Source of the DNA: Polia nebulosa
Lineage: Eukaryota; Arthropoda; Insecta; Lepidoptera; Noctuidae
Direction of reading: 5' to 3'
Assembly: GCA_951329385.1 (NCBI GenBank)
Contig: OX589587.1
Coordinates: forward strand, 26,147,895 to 26,211,894
DNA: 64,000 bases
The notes under the pieces were generated by a model. The model saw nothing but the letters and a program-made list of their open reading frames with translations. It had not been told where the DNA came from and searched no databases. The translations under genes and the position numbers were made by a program. Positions 53,035-64,000 of the stretch are shown piece by piece. Positions within the stretch are counted from its first letter, which is position 1. Each line of letters begins with the position of its first letter.

Positions 53035-54720
53035 GTTATATCAAAGAGGGTGAATGGAACCGATTTCGTGGTCGGCAACATTCAGATTGTTCCGTATTTG
53101 CAACTACTTTCCAAATCATTCAAACCCATTGCAACGTGGAATATTGCAATTCAGTGAAATCAATCAAATACATTTGCAAATCTGTCACGGTGTCGGTGTC
53201 GGTTTAGATTTCTAATACCAACGGAATTCGTGTCAGTTAAGAGAAACCCGATTTCAAGATAAATGAGGAGATATATAATCAGGCTTTGCTTTGATCGAAG
53301 ACACGTGTACCTCATGTGAGGCAGTGTGTAAGTAAAGTTAGGAATGCCAACGCCAGATCATGGAATGAACGACACTTTTAATCGAGATTGGGAACGTGAA
53401 CGGAAACGGAACTGTTAAAGCCCAACAGAAGGAAATTTACAATAAGTTATTGAAGGCAATTAATATGGAAATAGTGACTTATTTTTCCTTGATGGGCCTG
53501 GTGGAACTGGCAAGACATTCCTCATAATTATTATTGGTTTTGGCCATTGTTCGTGCGGGATCAGAAATTGCTGTAGCAGTTACTCCTACTGGGATAGCAG
53601 CCACATTGTAGAAAGATGCCAAACGGCTCATTCAGCGTTGAAATTGCCATTAAACCTTCAAAACGACTAAACAACCGACTGGAACATCGCGAAACACTCA
53701 GCACAGGCCAAAAGTTTTATAGCGACTAAAATCATCACCTGCGATGAATACACAATGGTACAGCTCAATCGATCAATGCAATATCTGCGCAATATCTCAA
53801 GATGTTTTGGAGGCGTAATGATTCTACTGTCTTGCAATTTTCACCAAACTGTACCAGTGATTCCAAGATCGGCCGCTCTGTTGACGCTCTGCTAACGATA
53901 AACATGCGAGTTGCATTGCTAAACGATCCATCTGAAGAAGATTTATTCATGTAATTTCTGACTATCGGTAATGTCCGTGTTCCAATCGACAAATCGAACA
54001 GATTGATTTCGTTTCCGCTGAATTTTTGTAATTTTGTCTCAACGAAAGATGAACTCATCAACAAAGTGTTCCCGAGCAGATAATTACCAACCACAAATAT
54101 CACAATTGGTTGAGTGAATGAGCAATTTTTGCAGCAAAGAACAAAGACGTGAATTACTTAAACTTTACAATTCAAAATCAAATCTTTGGTAAACTACGTT
54201 CCTTCAAATCAATCGACCGTGTAACAAACTAAGACGTACTCGTAGCAACCATCTATCGAACTGAATTTTTAAACTCATTGGATTTGCCTGGTTTGCCACC
54301 GCACAATTAACAAGTAAAGGTTGGCTCGGTGGTCATCATGCTTTGAAATCTGAACCAACCAAAACTATGTAACAAAACGCATTTGTTGGTGAGAAAACTC
54401 AAGAGCAATGTCATTCTTGCGACGATACTCAAAGAAAAGTTCGAAGTTGAAGAAGTTCCCATTCCAAAAATTCCTCAGCCGATATGCACTTCGAGTTTAA
54501 ACGAATACAATTTCCGATACATCTTGCATTCGCCATGACGATCATGAATAAGAATGTGTATTTCAAGGTCTGTTGTACGTAGCATGTTCAAAAACACGGG
54601 TAACAGAACGAAAAATGTCGTATTTTACAACGTCCTTCAATAAAGGGAATCGACCCGAGTGCTTCCCATCACACAAATAATTTAACAAAAAGTAGTGCTA
54701 CAATGCTACACGTATCATTT
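53035..54720 (+). pseudogene. Helitron Rep/helicase pseudogene
   Basis: Read through several frames, the start carries pieces of a Rep C-terminal region (IVPYLQLLSKSFKP; then KSIKYICK-like codons). From about 53490 comes a PIF1-type helicase: FLDGPGGTGKTF (Walker A), AVAVTPTGIAATL, a degenerate CDEYTM (Walker B-like), FGGVMILLSCNFHQTVPVI, SFPLNFCN, and a terminal block GLLYVACSKTRVT. This gene would unwind DNA during rolling-circle transposition. Many stops and frameshifts make it dead. The order and spacing of the motifs match Helitrons. Confidence 0.75.
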
Positions 54721-54827
54721 AGATTTTGCCACGTGAATATTACTTTCATTTTAATGTAATTAACTCTACTAATAAAATTGAATACTACATTAATTGATAG
54801 AACACACTATAGTTATTGATTCTCAGG

Positions 54828-54862
54828 CGGTACAAAGTTCGCCAGGTCAGCGGCAGCAGTAG
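54828..54862 (+). mobile_element. Helitron 3' end-like sequence
   Basis: GCGGTACAAAGTTCGCCAGG followed by TCAGC resembles the GC-rich terminal hairpin region found at insect Helitron 3' ends. It lies downstream of the helicase remnant in the same orientation. Confidence 0.5.
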
Positions 54863-55079
54863 TAAATAAAACATGACTGCTTTTTCAGACGAAGACTGTG
54901 AAAAACTGTTTGAACTGATCAGACAGCACGCTCCGACAATGCACAACTCCCCTCAGAGATGATTTTTTATTGTAATAATAAAAAAGAGCAAATGACTGTC
55001 TTTTTCTTCCTCCAATAGTAACTCTCTACTCTCTTTTTTATTTTTTTGTTGAAGTATTAAAAAATGTGACTTAGATCTA

Positions 55080-55345
55080 TAGGTATTTAATAATAGAATA
55101 AACACCGAGGGGCATAAATTGAACCCTGATCGTAACGAGGTATTCAATTAACGCCCAAGCGAAGCGAGGGGGTTATGCAGAGTTCTGAGTAAAGCGAGGG
55201 TTTCAAGCTGCCCAAGACAAAGACGTACTTTATCCCAGAGGAGAATACTCTACTTTTCACACTTTCTGCGAGAGAATAAAAAGGGCTCACTGAAAATCAC
55301 AGCACCAGACACCGTCATTTGTTTCACATTATTAGAAATCGCGCC
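55080..55345. repeat. Dispersed repeat, inverted partner of 12.9-13.3 kb
   Basis: TGAACCCTGATCGTAACGAG, GCCCAAGCGAAGCGAGGGGG, CTTTATCCCAGAGGAG and AACAAATGACGGTGTCTGGT match the other copy in reverse order. A LINE insertion begins just beyond. Confidence 0.7.
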
Positions 55346-55555
55346 ATTTTTTTTTTTATTTTGAGTTCTAATAATAATAATATAATAATAATAATTTATT
55401 TCATAACCATAAATCGATACATTTTGTTAGTAATGGCGCCTCCTTTTAAGCAGATAATGCTTGTTAGAAGACGCCGCTCTCTCTTAATTACTTACATTTT
55501 GGTTTATTTATGTTATGCTATAATTATGTGTTGGCATGTGAGGTAGGAAAGGTGT

Positions 55556-55770
55556 GGGGTGTGTGTGTAGAAGTGGTGTGGTGTGGTATGATGTGGCGTG
55601 TGTGGTATGATGTGGTGTGGTATGGTGTGATGTGATGTGATGTGATGTGAGGTGATGTGATGTGATGTGATGTGATGTGATGTGATGTGATGTGATGTGA
55701 TGTGATGTGATGTGACGTGATGTGATGTGATGATATGTGGTGCGATGTGATGTAATAAGATGTGGGTGAT
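55556..55770 (+). repeat. TGTGA pentanucleotide array
   Basis: The core (about 55625-55735) is almost pure GATGT/TGTGA repeats. The edges decay into GTGTGGTATGATGTG. On the minus strand it lies between the LINE stop codon and its tail. Confidence 0.9.
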
Positions 55771-55786
55771 GTGAGAGTGACTGACA

Positions 55787-56365
55787 TTAGTTCATGTGTT
55801 GAAGGAGTGACTCTGTGTCTGTGTATGTAAATGGTTTTATCCAGTCTGCTAGTTTCTGTTTACATTCATGTAGTTTGTTAGGATAAATGAATATTTGTTT
55901 GTTTACCCTGTTATAAAGTCGAGCAGATCGATGTTGATATTGCATGGCCGCGAATTTCGTTCTAGTCGGTGGAATTTGTGCAATCAAGTCTTTCCGCCTT
56001 TTTGACATTATTTGTGGATCATATGCAAGAGTTTTATGTTTTTTTAGAACAGTGTCTATGATATACAATTTCCGAACTGGAAGTAGACCACTAAGCTCGT
56101 ATAACTTTTCAGTAGAATATCTGATCTTTTTAAAATACATTATTTTTATTAAGGATCGCTGTCCCCTTTCTAGAACGATAAATTTTGTTTTAGCCGCGCC
56201 ACCCCATACAGGTATACAGTAAACTATAACAGATTGCGCAAGTGATATATAGATTTCATTTAGGAGATTTCTAGAACATTCACGTTTATGTTTTATATTT
56301 TTAGTTCTGTTTATTATGGCCAGTTCAATTTTTGACCAAACCTCTTTACAATGCCTTATGGGCAT
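55787..56365 (-). pseudogene. LINE reverse transcriptase C-terminal fragment
   Basis: The open frame of 192 aa reads LLNEIYISLAQSVIVYCIPV then WGGAAKTKFIVLERGQRSLI, followed by YELSGLLPVRKLYIIDT and a C-terminal QYQHRSARLYNRVNK block. This is the RT thumb and connection region typical of Jockey/CR1-type LINEs. The endonuclease and the catalytic part of RT are missing. The frame is intact to the stop at 55787, so the insertion is fairly young although truncated. Confidence 0.75.
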
Positions 56366-56379
56366 TTTTTTACCCGACT

Positions 56380-56530
56380 GCCCCAGAAGGAGGGTAATAT
56401 ATTTCTAGAGTATGTATGTCTGTATGTTTGTCTATCATTTTCATTGTTACACACAACGTAACACATAAAAAAAAAAAAACACGAATTGAGAACCTCCTCT
56501 TTTTTGAAGTCGGTTAAAAAATAGTAACCA
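56380..56530. repeat. ACCGACTTC-family fragment
   Basis: CACGAATTGAGAACCTCCTC followed by TTTTTTGAAGTCGGTT at the right end and CCCGACTGCCCCAGAAGGAG at the left. A short copy. A further trace is GGAGGCGGTGCTCAATTCGA near 57883. Confidence 0.6.
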
Positions 56531-57445
56531 CAATGTAACCAAATTACCAGAGTTTTTAATAGATACTTAAATCCTAACAATAAATGATCTAATACTTATC
56601 TAACTTGACTCCAGATTCCTGAAGTGGATTGACATGTTCTTTACTTAGAAATACGCCTATTGGATAAAAACTATGCGATAACAATATTTTTTTAAACCAA
56701 ACATATTTTTTTGGAAGGTAAGTAATTCTGTTATTCAGCTTCATAGGTAATGAGGTATATATAAGTGGCACCATTTACACGCAGCTACGTCTGAACTTTC
56801 TATCCTAGGTACAGACGGTGTAACTTTACGCTTGTTAAAATTATTTTTAGCTTCAAAAAGTTTGTAAATATACATAGATTTATGTGTATGTATGTATTTG
56901 GGGCGGTAAGATTGCCTGTGTGATTTAAACACTGGTCTGCATGATTTAGTCCATGTATATATGATAGCGCGTATGCATTTGTGCTAACTTTTTTTTTTAA
57001 TCTTTTGTTTTTAAAACAGCTCGAATTAGCAAAAGTCATACGAATCTGGCAATGGTATCATTCACATGAATGGTATTAAATCATCATTATTATTTGCTAG
57101 GTATGTTTTAATCCAGATATGTAGAACCAGGCAAGTGTCTGTCGGGCCACGCGCTTGGTAGGGCTCCGTAGTCGCCCGTTATAACATGCGGACTTACAAG
57201 GGGGCTTTATGTTTAAAAGGCAAGCAATAATTGAATATTGTTTAAACTCTTGATATTCAATAAATATTATTGCGAGTGCAGTACAAAGCCCAAGTACTAA
57301 CTTTAATTATTGCTATTTACATTATGATGAAATGGAAGCGAACCAGTGATATTTATACAGATAACTTTTAAATTATTAGTGATTCCAGAAAGGGGTGAGA
57401 ATACTTAAGAATATGAACATAACATAACTATATTATGCCGCCAAA
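56531..57445. other. No gene; CCCGACACGC-type repeat inverted with 59.57 kb
   Basis: GTCGGGCCACGCGCTTGG, TAGTCGCCCGTTATAACATG and CGGACTTACAAGGGGGCTTT at 57140-57215 match 59545-59640 in reverse. The rest is AT-rich without a motif. Confidence 0.5.
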
Positions 57446-57751
57446 TCTTTTTTTTTTTTGGGGTGTGGAAATCATCCAATGACATCTCCCGCTCTGGGTG
57501 GAGCGGGAGGGTGTGTCAGACTCTTACTGACTAAAACCCACCCCTGTTCCTTCCCTGCCTGAGTGCCCAGGGGTGCAGTAACTCATTTTCAGAATCTATC
57601 CGCTACCCCTAGGCATGCAGGCACCGGCCACGATGGGCCCCGTCAGTGGTGGCTGACACTCATCTCTAGAGGCGCGCGTGGAACACTACGCGCCGTCGAC
57701 TGACGGGCCTGGTGCTGATCGGACGGCGAGCTACCCACTGCTCGCCGTCCG
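57446..57751 (-). mobile_element. R1-family 3' UTR copy J
   Basis: On the minus strand it starts exactly at CGGACGGCGAGCAGTGGG, the 5' foot of the upstream 3' UTR hairpin, and runs through the rest of the 3' UTR to an A-run (T-run 57447-57457). I found no target duplication. Confidence 0.85.
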
Positions 57752-60254
57752 GTACTGAACAGGTGATTTTATTTTGATAGTTCGGAGATGAATGCATATT
57801 AAAAAAAATCATAACCATGAGTACTCTCGACCCCTAAAAAAATGTGCAAAGAATTAAAAAACACCCTCGAATGAAAAAAAGGAGGCGGTGCTCAATTCGA
57901 CCGTATGTACTCGTATATATTTTTTTTAATTTCCTTATAGGGTATATTTGTTGCAAGACCGATTTCAACATAAGGTTCGGGGCATACCTACTCACTCAAG
58001 TCGAGCAACGTCTTACCTATTAGGAGTTTCTTAGAAGCCGCTGTCGGGGTTTGTGTTTATTTACTGACATAGATGTACATAGCCGGCAAAATATGAATTA
58101 GACCTAAATACTGCGTATACCTTCGGGCAATTTATGTAATATGTATACTGACACGCTGTGATTTTAACCAATATTTAATTATTTTACCTCCATCAATATT
58201 TAGGTACCTACATAAAATATCTTTTATTTGACAAAAATATATGTTTAGTAAGCTCCAGTAAAGCTCTTTCTATGAATCGGTGCCACACTTTTAATTTAAA
58301 AATCTTAACTAACTTTTGAGAAAAGTTTATTCTGAACAACAGCATGGTTCGCTTGAAAATAAACACATCCCATTGTTTCTAGCCTTTTGAGAAAACAATA
58401 ACTGCGCAGTATCGATGTAATGGTACTTCTTTCATCGGCTTTCATTTGTCGTTTTGGTTTTACTTGTAGCGCTACAATGAAGCAATGTTCGTTGCGAGTA
58501 CAGCGTTTTCAAACCAGTTCTTCGTCAGAAAATCGAACTGGGAAGAACGAAGGGTAATGTTGGACTGACACTAATTAAATAACCTTATAGCTTTCTACCT
58601 TCACCGTTTTGAGACGGAAAACATCGTGAGGAAAAACAAAAAGTGCAAAGACGTGACGTGACATCCACTAACCCGCGCTGAGTCCGCGTCTGAGAATATT
58701 AGAGATTACATTTTTATAACATTGTGTAATTAATTTGTAAACTTATATCTAACGCGGATAAAAAATTGAGAATCACGCAAAAACTAGCGCATTTTTATGA
58801 AACCTTCACCATTTTAGAGATCATTTCATTATTTATAATTTAGTCTCAATGTTTTAATTTAATACTTGTTGTTTTATGTGTAATAAATTAATAATGCGTT
58901 TAATTTCGGACAGCGCTCGTTGATGGGCGAGTCCTATTACTGGGTGAACATACGACGCGTTACGAGAGGTCAGCGCTGAACACGCAAGCTAACCACTCAA
59001 GGTCGTTGGCAGCTAATAGCGCCTTAATGTAGGTCTTGCTCCCTGTACTTATACGGTTCGTGTCTGCGCTAGCGAGAGACTACTATATCCAGTCAGCAGC
59101 GAAAGAGGTTTATTAACTTCTACCGGAGCGGTAGAAGTAGGATGAAATATTAAACCTTTAAGTGATATTTTTGGTTCGATTCGAGCATGGGGCCCGCCCC
59201 ACTAAAAACTGAACTGTTGGCTTGCAAAATCTGAAAAAAATCGTGATGGTACGAGTAGTAATATAATTATAACGAACTTTGAAGGAAAACTATCACGGCT
59301 AAAATAGGTGAAATAAAATAGGTTAGTCGCCCAACTTATAAAATGTAACCTACGTGGAAAATTTCATCAAAACACAAATTCCTTCGAAAAAAAATACTTT
59401 GGTGAAGTTTTATGAAGCTATATTTAATATTTTAAACGGGTAGTAAACCTGTAATTTTTTTGTTAAATGAAACCTTTATTTCGTTTTTAATTTATACGTT
59501 ACTGTCCGTATAACCGTGCACTAAGTTAATATGTTCATAGTAATAAACATAAAGGCCCCTTCTTAGTCCGCATGTTATGACGGGTGACTACGGAACCCTA
59601 CACTGCGCGTGGCCCGACACGCACTTGGCCGGTTTTATTTTTTGTCGATGTGACAAAAGAAAAAATACGTGTCCCGAATTTATTTTGGTAATCTGATGAA
59701 CTAATTAGATTTATTTAGAAAACTATTATTCGTATTTTTATTTTATTTATCCTAACGAACTTTTAATTATAACTCTTCTTGCGTAAAATCGTTTCTTTGT
59801 TCTCTATAACTTCTGCCTATCCTGTATCAATATAAATCTTGGCTACAATATACATACATACCTACCTACATTTATTTATGCTTGATCGTGCCTCTCATTT
59901 ACCTACGCACTCCAATAAGCATCCAAAGATCTCTTTCCATTAGTAGCAAAATGTTTACACTTTAATAATAGTGTTCTAGTTTTATTGACATTGGAGATTG
60001 CTTAGCGAGCACCGACCACCTATTCATACAGTCAGATATGGATATTAGTTTCACTAGCTATTTCAACTTTTCAATTCTAGTTTCAGATTTAGAATACAAG
60101 ATGAGTTACTCGTCGTACCTATTCGAGCGCTCGCTACCGCATCCTTGATATATCTAGATGGAGGTTACTTCAGAAAACTTTATCCCAACAATATTCTTAA
60201 AGATATTCTCAAAGAAACGAGGGATGGATTCAGTGAAGGCTAATATGTTTAGAA
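57752..60254. other. Mostly unassigned; SINE and repeat scraps
   Basis: GACGGAAAACATCGTGAGGA near 58613 is a piece of the SINE family at 18.4 kb. TACGGAACCCTACACTGCGC and GCACTTGGCCGG (59590-59632) belong to the 652-bp family. A small hairpin CTTCTACCG/CGGTAGAAG is near 59120. A less AT-rich block at 58.91-59.11 kb has no defensible frame. Confidence 0.4.
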
Positions 60255-60400
60255 AGGGTTTCTTTTTGTGGGGTGGGAAACCATCAAATAACTTCTCCGA
60301 GGGCGTGTCAGACTCATACTGACTAAAAACCACCCTTGTACCTTCAGTTGCCTGTGCCAGGGCCGTGGAGACTCTCTTTTAAATTTATCCGCGAAGGGGG
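60255..60400 (-). mobile_element. R1-related 3' UTR copy K, diverged subfamily
   Basis: CTTGTACCTTCAGTTGCCTG and the GTGGGGTGGGAAACCATC end match copy H rather than the main family. TTTTTGTGGGGTGGG marks the tail. The 5' end lies near AAATTTATCCGCG. Confidence 0.65.
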
Positions 60401-62040
60401 CTGACTATGGTGATGGCGACTAACGGAAGCAGAAGACATGTTACACCGCCCCCAAATAAGTTAATATAGTTGAAGTGAGCCTAAAACAGAAAAGAAAAAG
60501 AAACTTTATTCACATTTAAAAACCCGATTTACGCGTTTTAAACCGCTATTATCACTATTATCCAAGGTCTTTAGTCCTGTGACAAGGTATATACACCCGG
60601 AACCTGACAAAGTCTGTAGTTACACGATGGCCGACTGTCTACGAGGACTGACAGATGCCGACACGTGATACGCGCTGGGCCTGAGGGGTTAAAGATTTAC
60701 ATTGTATGAGGTACCTACAACGAGTACGGTAATTGAACAAAACGGATGATAAATCCACATTACTGTGAAATTTGGCTAAGATTAAGCATAAAAAAGGTAA
60801 GTCTATCAAGTGTATTTAAGTAATCAATGATGGCATTTTGTACTTTCTGATAGCTGCCGGATTCGTAATTAATCGATAGTTATAGGGCACCAAGTGTGTC
60901 TGTGCGAGTATGCATGTATGGTCGTATTTGGAGACAATCGGTCTGTGGGAACGATGCATGCGAGTATAGGTGTCACAGCACGATTTCTTACATTTTGTAT
61001 TGAAATTGATTTGAAAAATTAAATTAAATTTGTTTTATGTGTTTACTGTTCTTCATGTGGTTATATTTCAGATTTAAAAGCTTACATTTTGAAGCTTGCA
61101 TTTTGTATAGTCTTACGAAAATCTGGCTATTTTTCAGAGACTTTTACAAAAGACTCTCATTGTTAATTGTTGACAAATTGGGTTTATCTTGTCCACGATA
61201 TTCCCTAGTTTCAGAAAACCTCATTTTAGTACATTTTCACTATAAAATGCCTTTTAGCCTTCATTATTCATTTGAAATCAACTTATACGTGTCAGTTATA
61301 AATTTAAAATAATCAAATTAAGTATATGGTGAAAGTTATTCCGAACAGCCGTCACAATAATAGGAAACTCTAGCAGAATACTGGTACTGCACGCCTCATA
61401 AGCCCACATGTGACTTTGAATGGAATAGGTGTGACCTCGTCACAAATGGTTTGATTACAAAACTACACAATAGTTAATCTTAACTTACTCTAAGCAAGAA
61501 AATTATACATAATTATAATTAAAACTGATTGTGAAGAGTGTAACTAGTGTAGTTTGTTCGTGTGTGTTAAACGTATGTGATACGCCTTGGTGAGTCGTTG
61601 CGAGGGATTTATACTAAGGGAGTCAGGTGAGAGAGTTCAGTCCGTGGTTAGTCCTGAGCTGACACCCACTTCATTACTTTTATCATACAACTAGCACTTC
61701 GCCCGCGACTTCATCCGCGCGGTTCTTTCTTGTACGAATTTTAACACCCCCTACGAAAAATATCTTACATCCACAAATACCCTCTAAACGGGTGGTTTAC
61801 AGGGTACCTATTTTTGAATCATTAATTTTAACCGCAACAATTTTTAATATTTACTTAAACAACAGAAAACTGCCAGAAATAGCTTTCTGTAGTCCCCTTT
61901 TAACGCAGATAGGGGTTGAGTTACGAAAAATCATATGGTATTTTCCCATTTTTTAAATAAAATGACTTAGTATCAGAAACCTAGTACTCATACGAGATAT
62001 AAGAACGTGGGTGAAGGACCAGCGAAACTTCTTGAGTGGG
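60401..62040. other. No supported gene
   Basis: The plus-strand open stretch 61037-61312 has no family motif and the composition of its surroundings. GCACTTCGCCCGCGACTTCA near 61694 is a common LINE/SINE end in Lepidoptera. Confidence 0.35.
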
Positions 62041-62260
62041 GGATACTGTGTCCGATTTATATGTCACAGTGACCCGGAGTTTAAAATTTCACGGCATAGT
62101 ACCCTCGTGCCTCGGAAAGCACGGTGTCTAATGTCTCACTGGTCGTGTTGTACTATTACAGTGTACCTGTGTATGCGCATTTACTTGAGCACTATATACC
62201 TATACCAATATCTTTCGCTTCAATGGCTAGTCCACTGAGATTTTTCGCCGTGAGTGATAA
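62040..62260 (+). repeat. Degenerate relative of the 17.03 kb SINE
   Basis: GTGACCCGGAGTTTAAAAT, CCCTCGTGCCTCGGAAAGCA, GGTCGTGTTG and TGAGCACTATA keep the order of blocks seen in the SINE at 17.03-17.4 kb, with many substitutions. Confidence 0.55.
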
Positions 62261-63685
62261 TGGAAAGGGAGGACTATGTCACAACCATTTCTACGCTCGA
62301 AGAGGAGTTCTATGTTTGCCGGCGATGTCGTTCTATATGTGTGTCAGACTGTGGCCTCGTAGCTCCTAAACCGGTGCATGAATTGCATCTTGGTCGACAT
62401 TTGATTTATAGATATTTTTCAAACAAAATTCAATACGCCTACACCCCTTTTTAAGGGTAGTCTTGCTATAATATTTGTTGTGAACTTTACAGTTACCTAT
62501 ATAAATACAAATTCTACGTTTCAGGCTTCTAAATTGAAGGAAAGAGGGGGTTCAGTATAAAAAAATCGATAGAATCGTTCAAATTATTTTACTTTCAGAA
62601 TTTTTATACAAACTTTCGAGCATTGAAGCAAGCAATAAAAACCTCCCCTAAAAACTTCAATACCAATGGGTGTTGAAGTTTTTGAGTAATAAAAAAGTCA
62701 GAAATTGCATTCCGATTAATTTCTGCAGACAGAAATGGGAGCCCCGCGTAGCAGAGGTACGGCGGCCTATCTTACTTACGACCGTAGTCGGCACGTTGCC
62801 GGCTGAACGCAAATTTAAATTTATTTGCCGACAAAAACAAAGTGATGTCACAGCACCTACCGGTAGACAACATAACTATTTTACGATATGATCCATAATG
62901 TTTGACCATATCATGAAGTAGTCGGAGATAAACACGATTATTTTATATTTAGACATGGTCAGACATTAGGTTGCTATCGTTAAACGCCAGAGTGTTAATT
63001 GGTTTGACTAGTTCATATCATGATGTAGCCAGCGGGCACTGATATATCATGAAATACGACCATTTCATGAAATGGTTAAACACATCATGAAATGATCAGT
63101 TCTATAATCTGGCCAGGACATATAGATAATACTTGACAGTCAACAATTTCATTCTGAAGAATAAATTATTCTTTTAATAGAATACACGACGCAGTATTTC
63201 CAATCATCATTTGCTAATGGCTTTAAAGAAATAATGCTCGTTCCTGGATTTCATAAATCCTTCAGTACAATAGCATGCAAATATACTCAGATCTTAGAAT
63301 CTTGTGTTATCGTGAAACAGCTCTATGCTCTAATGCTTTCGAAATAAAACTAACGAGGTTTATTCGTTATAATTAAAAATCTTACTATTAATATTATAAG
63401 TGCGAAAATTTTATGTTTAGACATTCGTGCATCAATCACGCAAAAACAGCTGAAGTGGACGGTGGATGAAATTGCAAACAGATAGTTCGTACCCTGGTTT
63501 AACACATAGGCTTATTTTTATCTCTGTAAATGACAAGGCTTATAGCGGAGACTGAGAATGTAACTCACAAAGTATCAGGAGACCAGAATCATGAAGAAAA
63601 ATTTTCTAATCATGAGCGGTAAAGACTCATCGAGAGAGACACACAAGCTCTTTTCACCTTCCTCCCTGTCCGTATACTTCAGCTA
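62261..63685. other. No supported gene
   Basis: Short open stretches (for example 62670-62891) show no motif. TATCATGAAATAC and CATTTCATGAAATGG phrases near 63045-63080 form small palindromes. Confidence 0.35.
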
Positions 63686-63764
63686 ACAAGAGCCTCGAAT
63701 AGAAAGCACATTGTTACCTGAATAATATTCAGGTAACGATGTGCTTTCTGTTCGAGGCTCTTGT
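63686..63764. repeat. 79-bp near-perfect palindrome
   Basis: ACAAGAGCCTCGAATAGAAA and CACATTGTTACCTGAATA are mirrored as ATTCAGGTAACGATGTG and CTTTCTGTTCGAGGCTCTTG, with two mismatches and almost no loop. Confidence 0.9.
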
Positions 63765-63791
63765 GACACGCTATTCAGTGAATAGCGTGTC
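63765..63791. repeat. 27-bp perfect palindrome abutting the previous one
   Basis: GACACGCTATTCA, one central G, then TGAATAGCGTGTC. It directly follows the 79-bp palindrome. TAGCGTGTCAAAGAGC recurs about 40 nt further on. Confidence 0.9.
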
Positions 63792-64000
63792 CTTGTGGAC
63801 CCTGAGCAGCGCTAGATCGCTGGCTAGGGTGTAGCGTGTCAAAGAGCTCGTGGATGATAACCATCCAAACTTGCACCACGACAAGGAGGAAAATTACAAT
63901 TAAGACGAAAAATATGTTTTTTTTTTTCATTTTACGATTGTTATGTGTAAGCAATCCCCACGCCGGCGAAGCAACTGGCAGAAGCTAAAACCTAATATAA

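Larger units (their letters stand above)
55365..56370 (-). mobile_element. 5'-truncated LINE with (ATT)n tail and internal pentamer array
   Basis: On the minus strand it runs from the RT C-terminal part of ORF2 (56365-55787), through a 3' UTR containing a TCACA array, to a tail of ATT repeats at about 55365-55400. It seems to be inserted next to the 55.08 kb repeat. Confidence 0.7.

Noticed and set aside
55524..55787. Histidine/serine/threonine repeat protein on the minus strand
   Set aside because: Direct translation of the TCACA pentamer array; not a gene.

Overview
The window reads as nuclear DNA from an insect, most likely a lepidopteran. The background is AT-rich and intron-like, and it is crowded with repeats of the kinds common in moth and butterfly genomes: tRNA-derived SINEs, many LINE tails, mariner, Tc1, Helitron and R1-clade elements, and the ACCGACTTC and TACGGAACCCT dispersed families. 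No bacterial operon, CRISPR array or rRNA gene is visible. The species call is inference from repeat content.

Three autonomous-looking transposons keep full-length ORFs: a Tc1-type element (6805-8425), a mariner (18849-20140) and an R1-clade non-LTR retrotransposon (20301-26732) with a 13-bp target duplication. The R1 element is GC-rich and unlike its surroundings. It has ORF1 (gag-like, three zinc knuckles) and ORF2 (endonuclease plus reverse transcriptase), overlapping by 10 nt. At least ten truncated or rearranged relatives of this element are scattered over the window in both orientations.

Region by region: 1-9.1 kb holds fold-back and ACCGACTTC repeats, R1 remnants and Tc1. 9.6-11.9 kb is a possible decayed DNA element. 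12-18.7 kb holds R1, LINE and SINE debris and two fold-back elements. 18.8-26.7 kb is mariner plus the intact R1. 27-31 kb has LINE and R1 scraps and one host-like exon on the minus strand. 31.8-43.6 kb contains two inverted copies of a dead tyrosine-recombinase (Crypton-like) sequence, a 120-bp tandem array, a candidate promoter with first exon, an RTE-like LINE remnant and an 865-bp-arm inverted repeat. 44-51 kb is mostly repeats with two exon-like segments, one carrying the VTGWG motif of trypsin-like serine proteases. 51.3-57.8 kb holds R1 copies, a Helitron helicase pseudogene and a LINE with a pentanucleotide array. 57.8-64 kb is largely unassigned with scattered SINE and R1 fragments and a pair of perfect palindromes.

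The strongest unexplained pattern is that the 5' ends of the R1 element and of four truncated copies all fall at the 5' foot of a predicted hairpin. Host coding content is very low: only four short exon-like segments could be supported, and none assembles into a full gene here.
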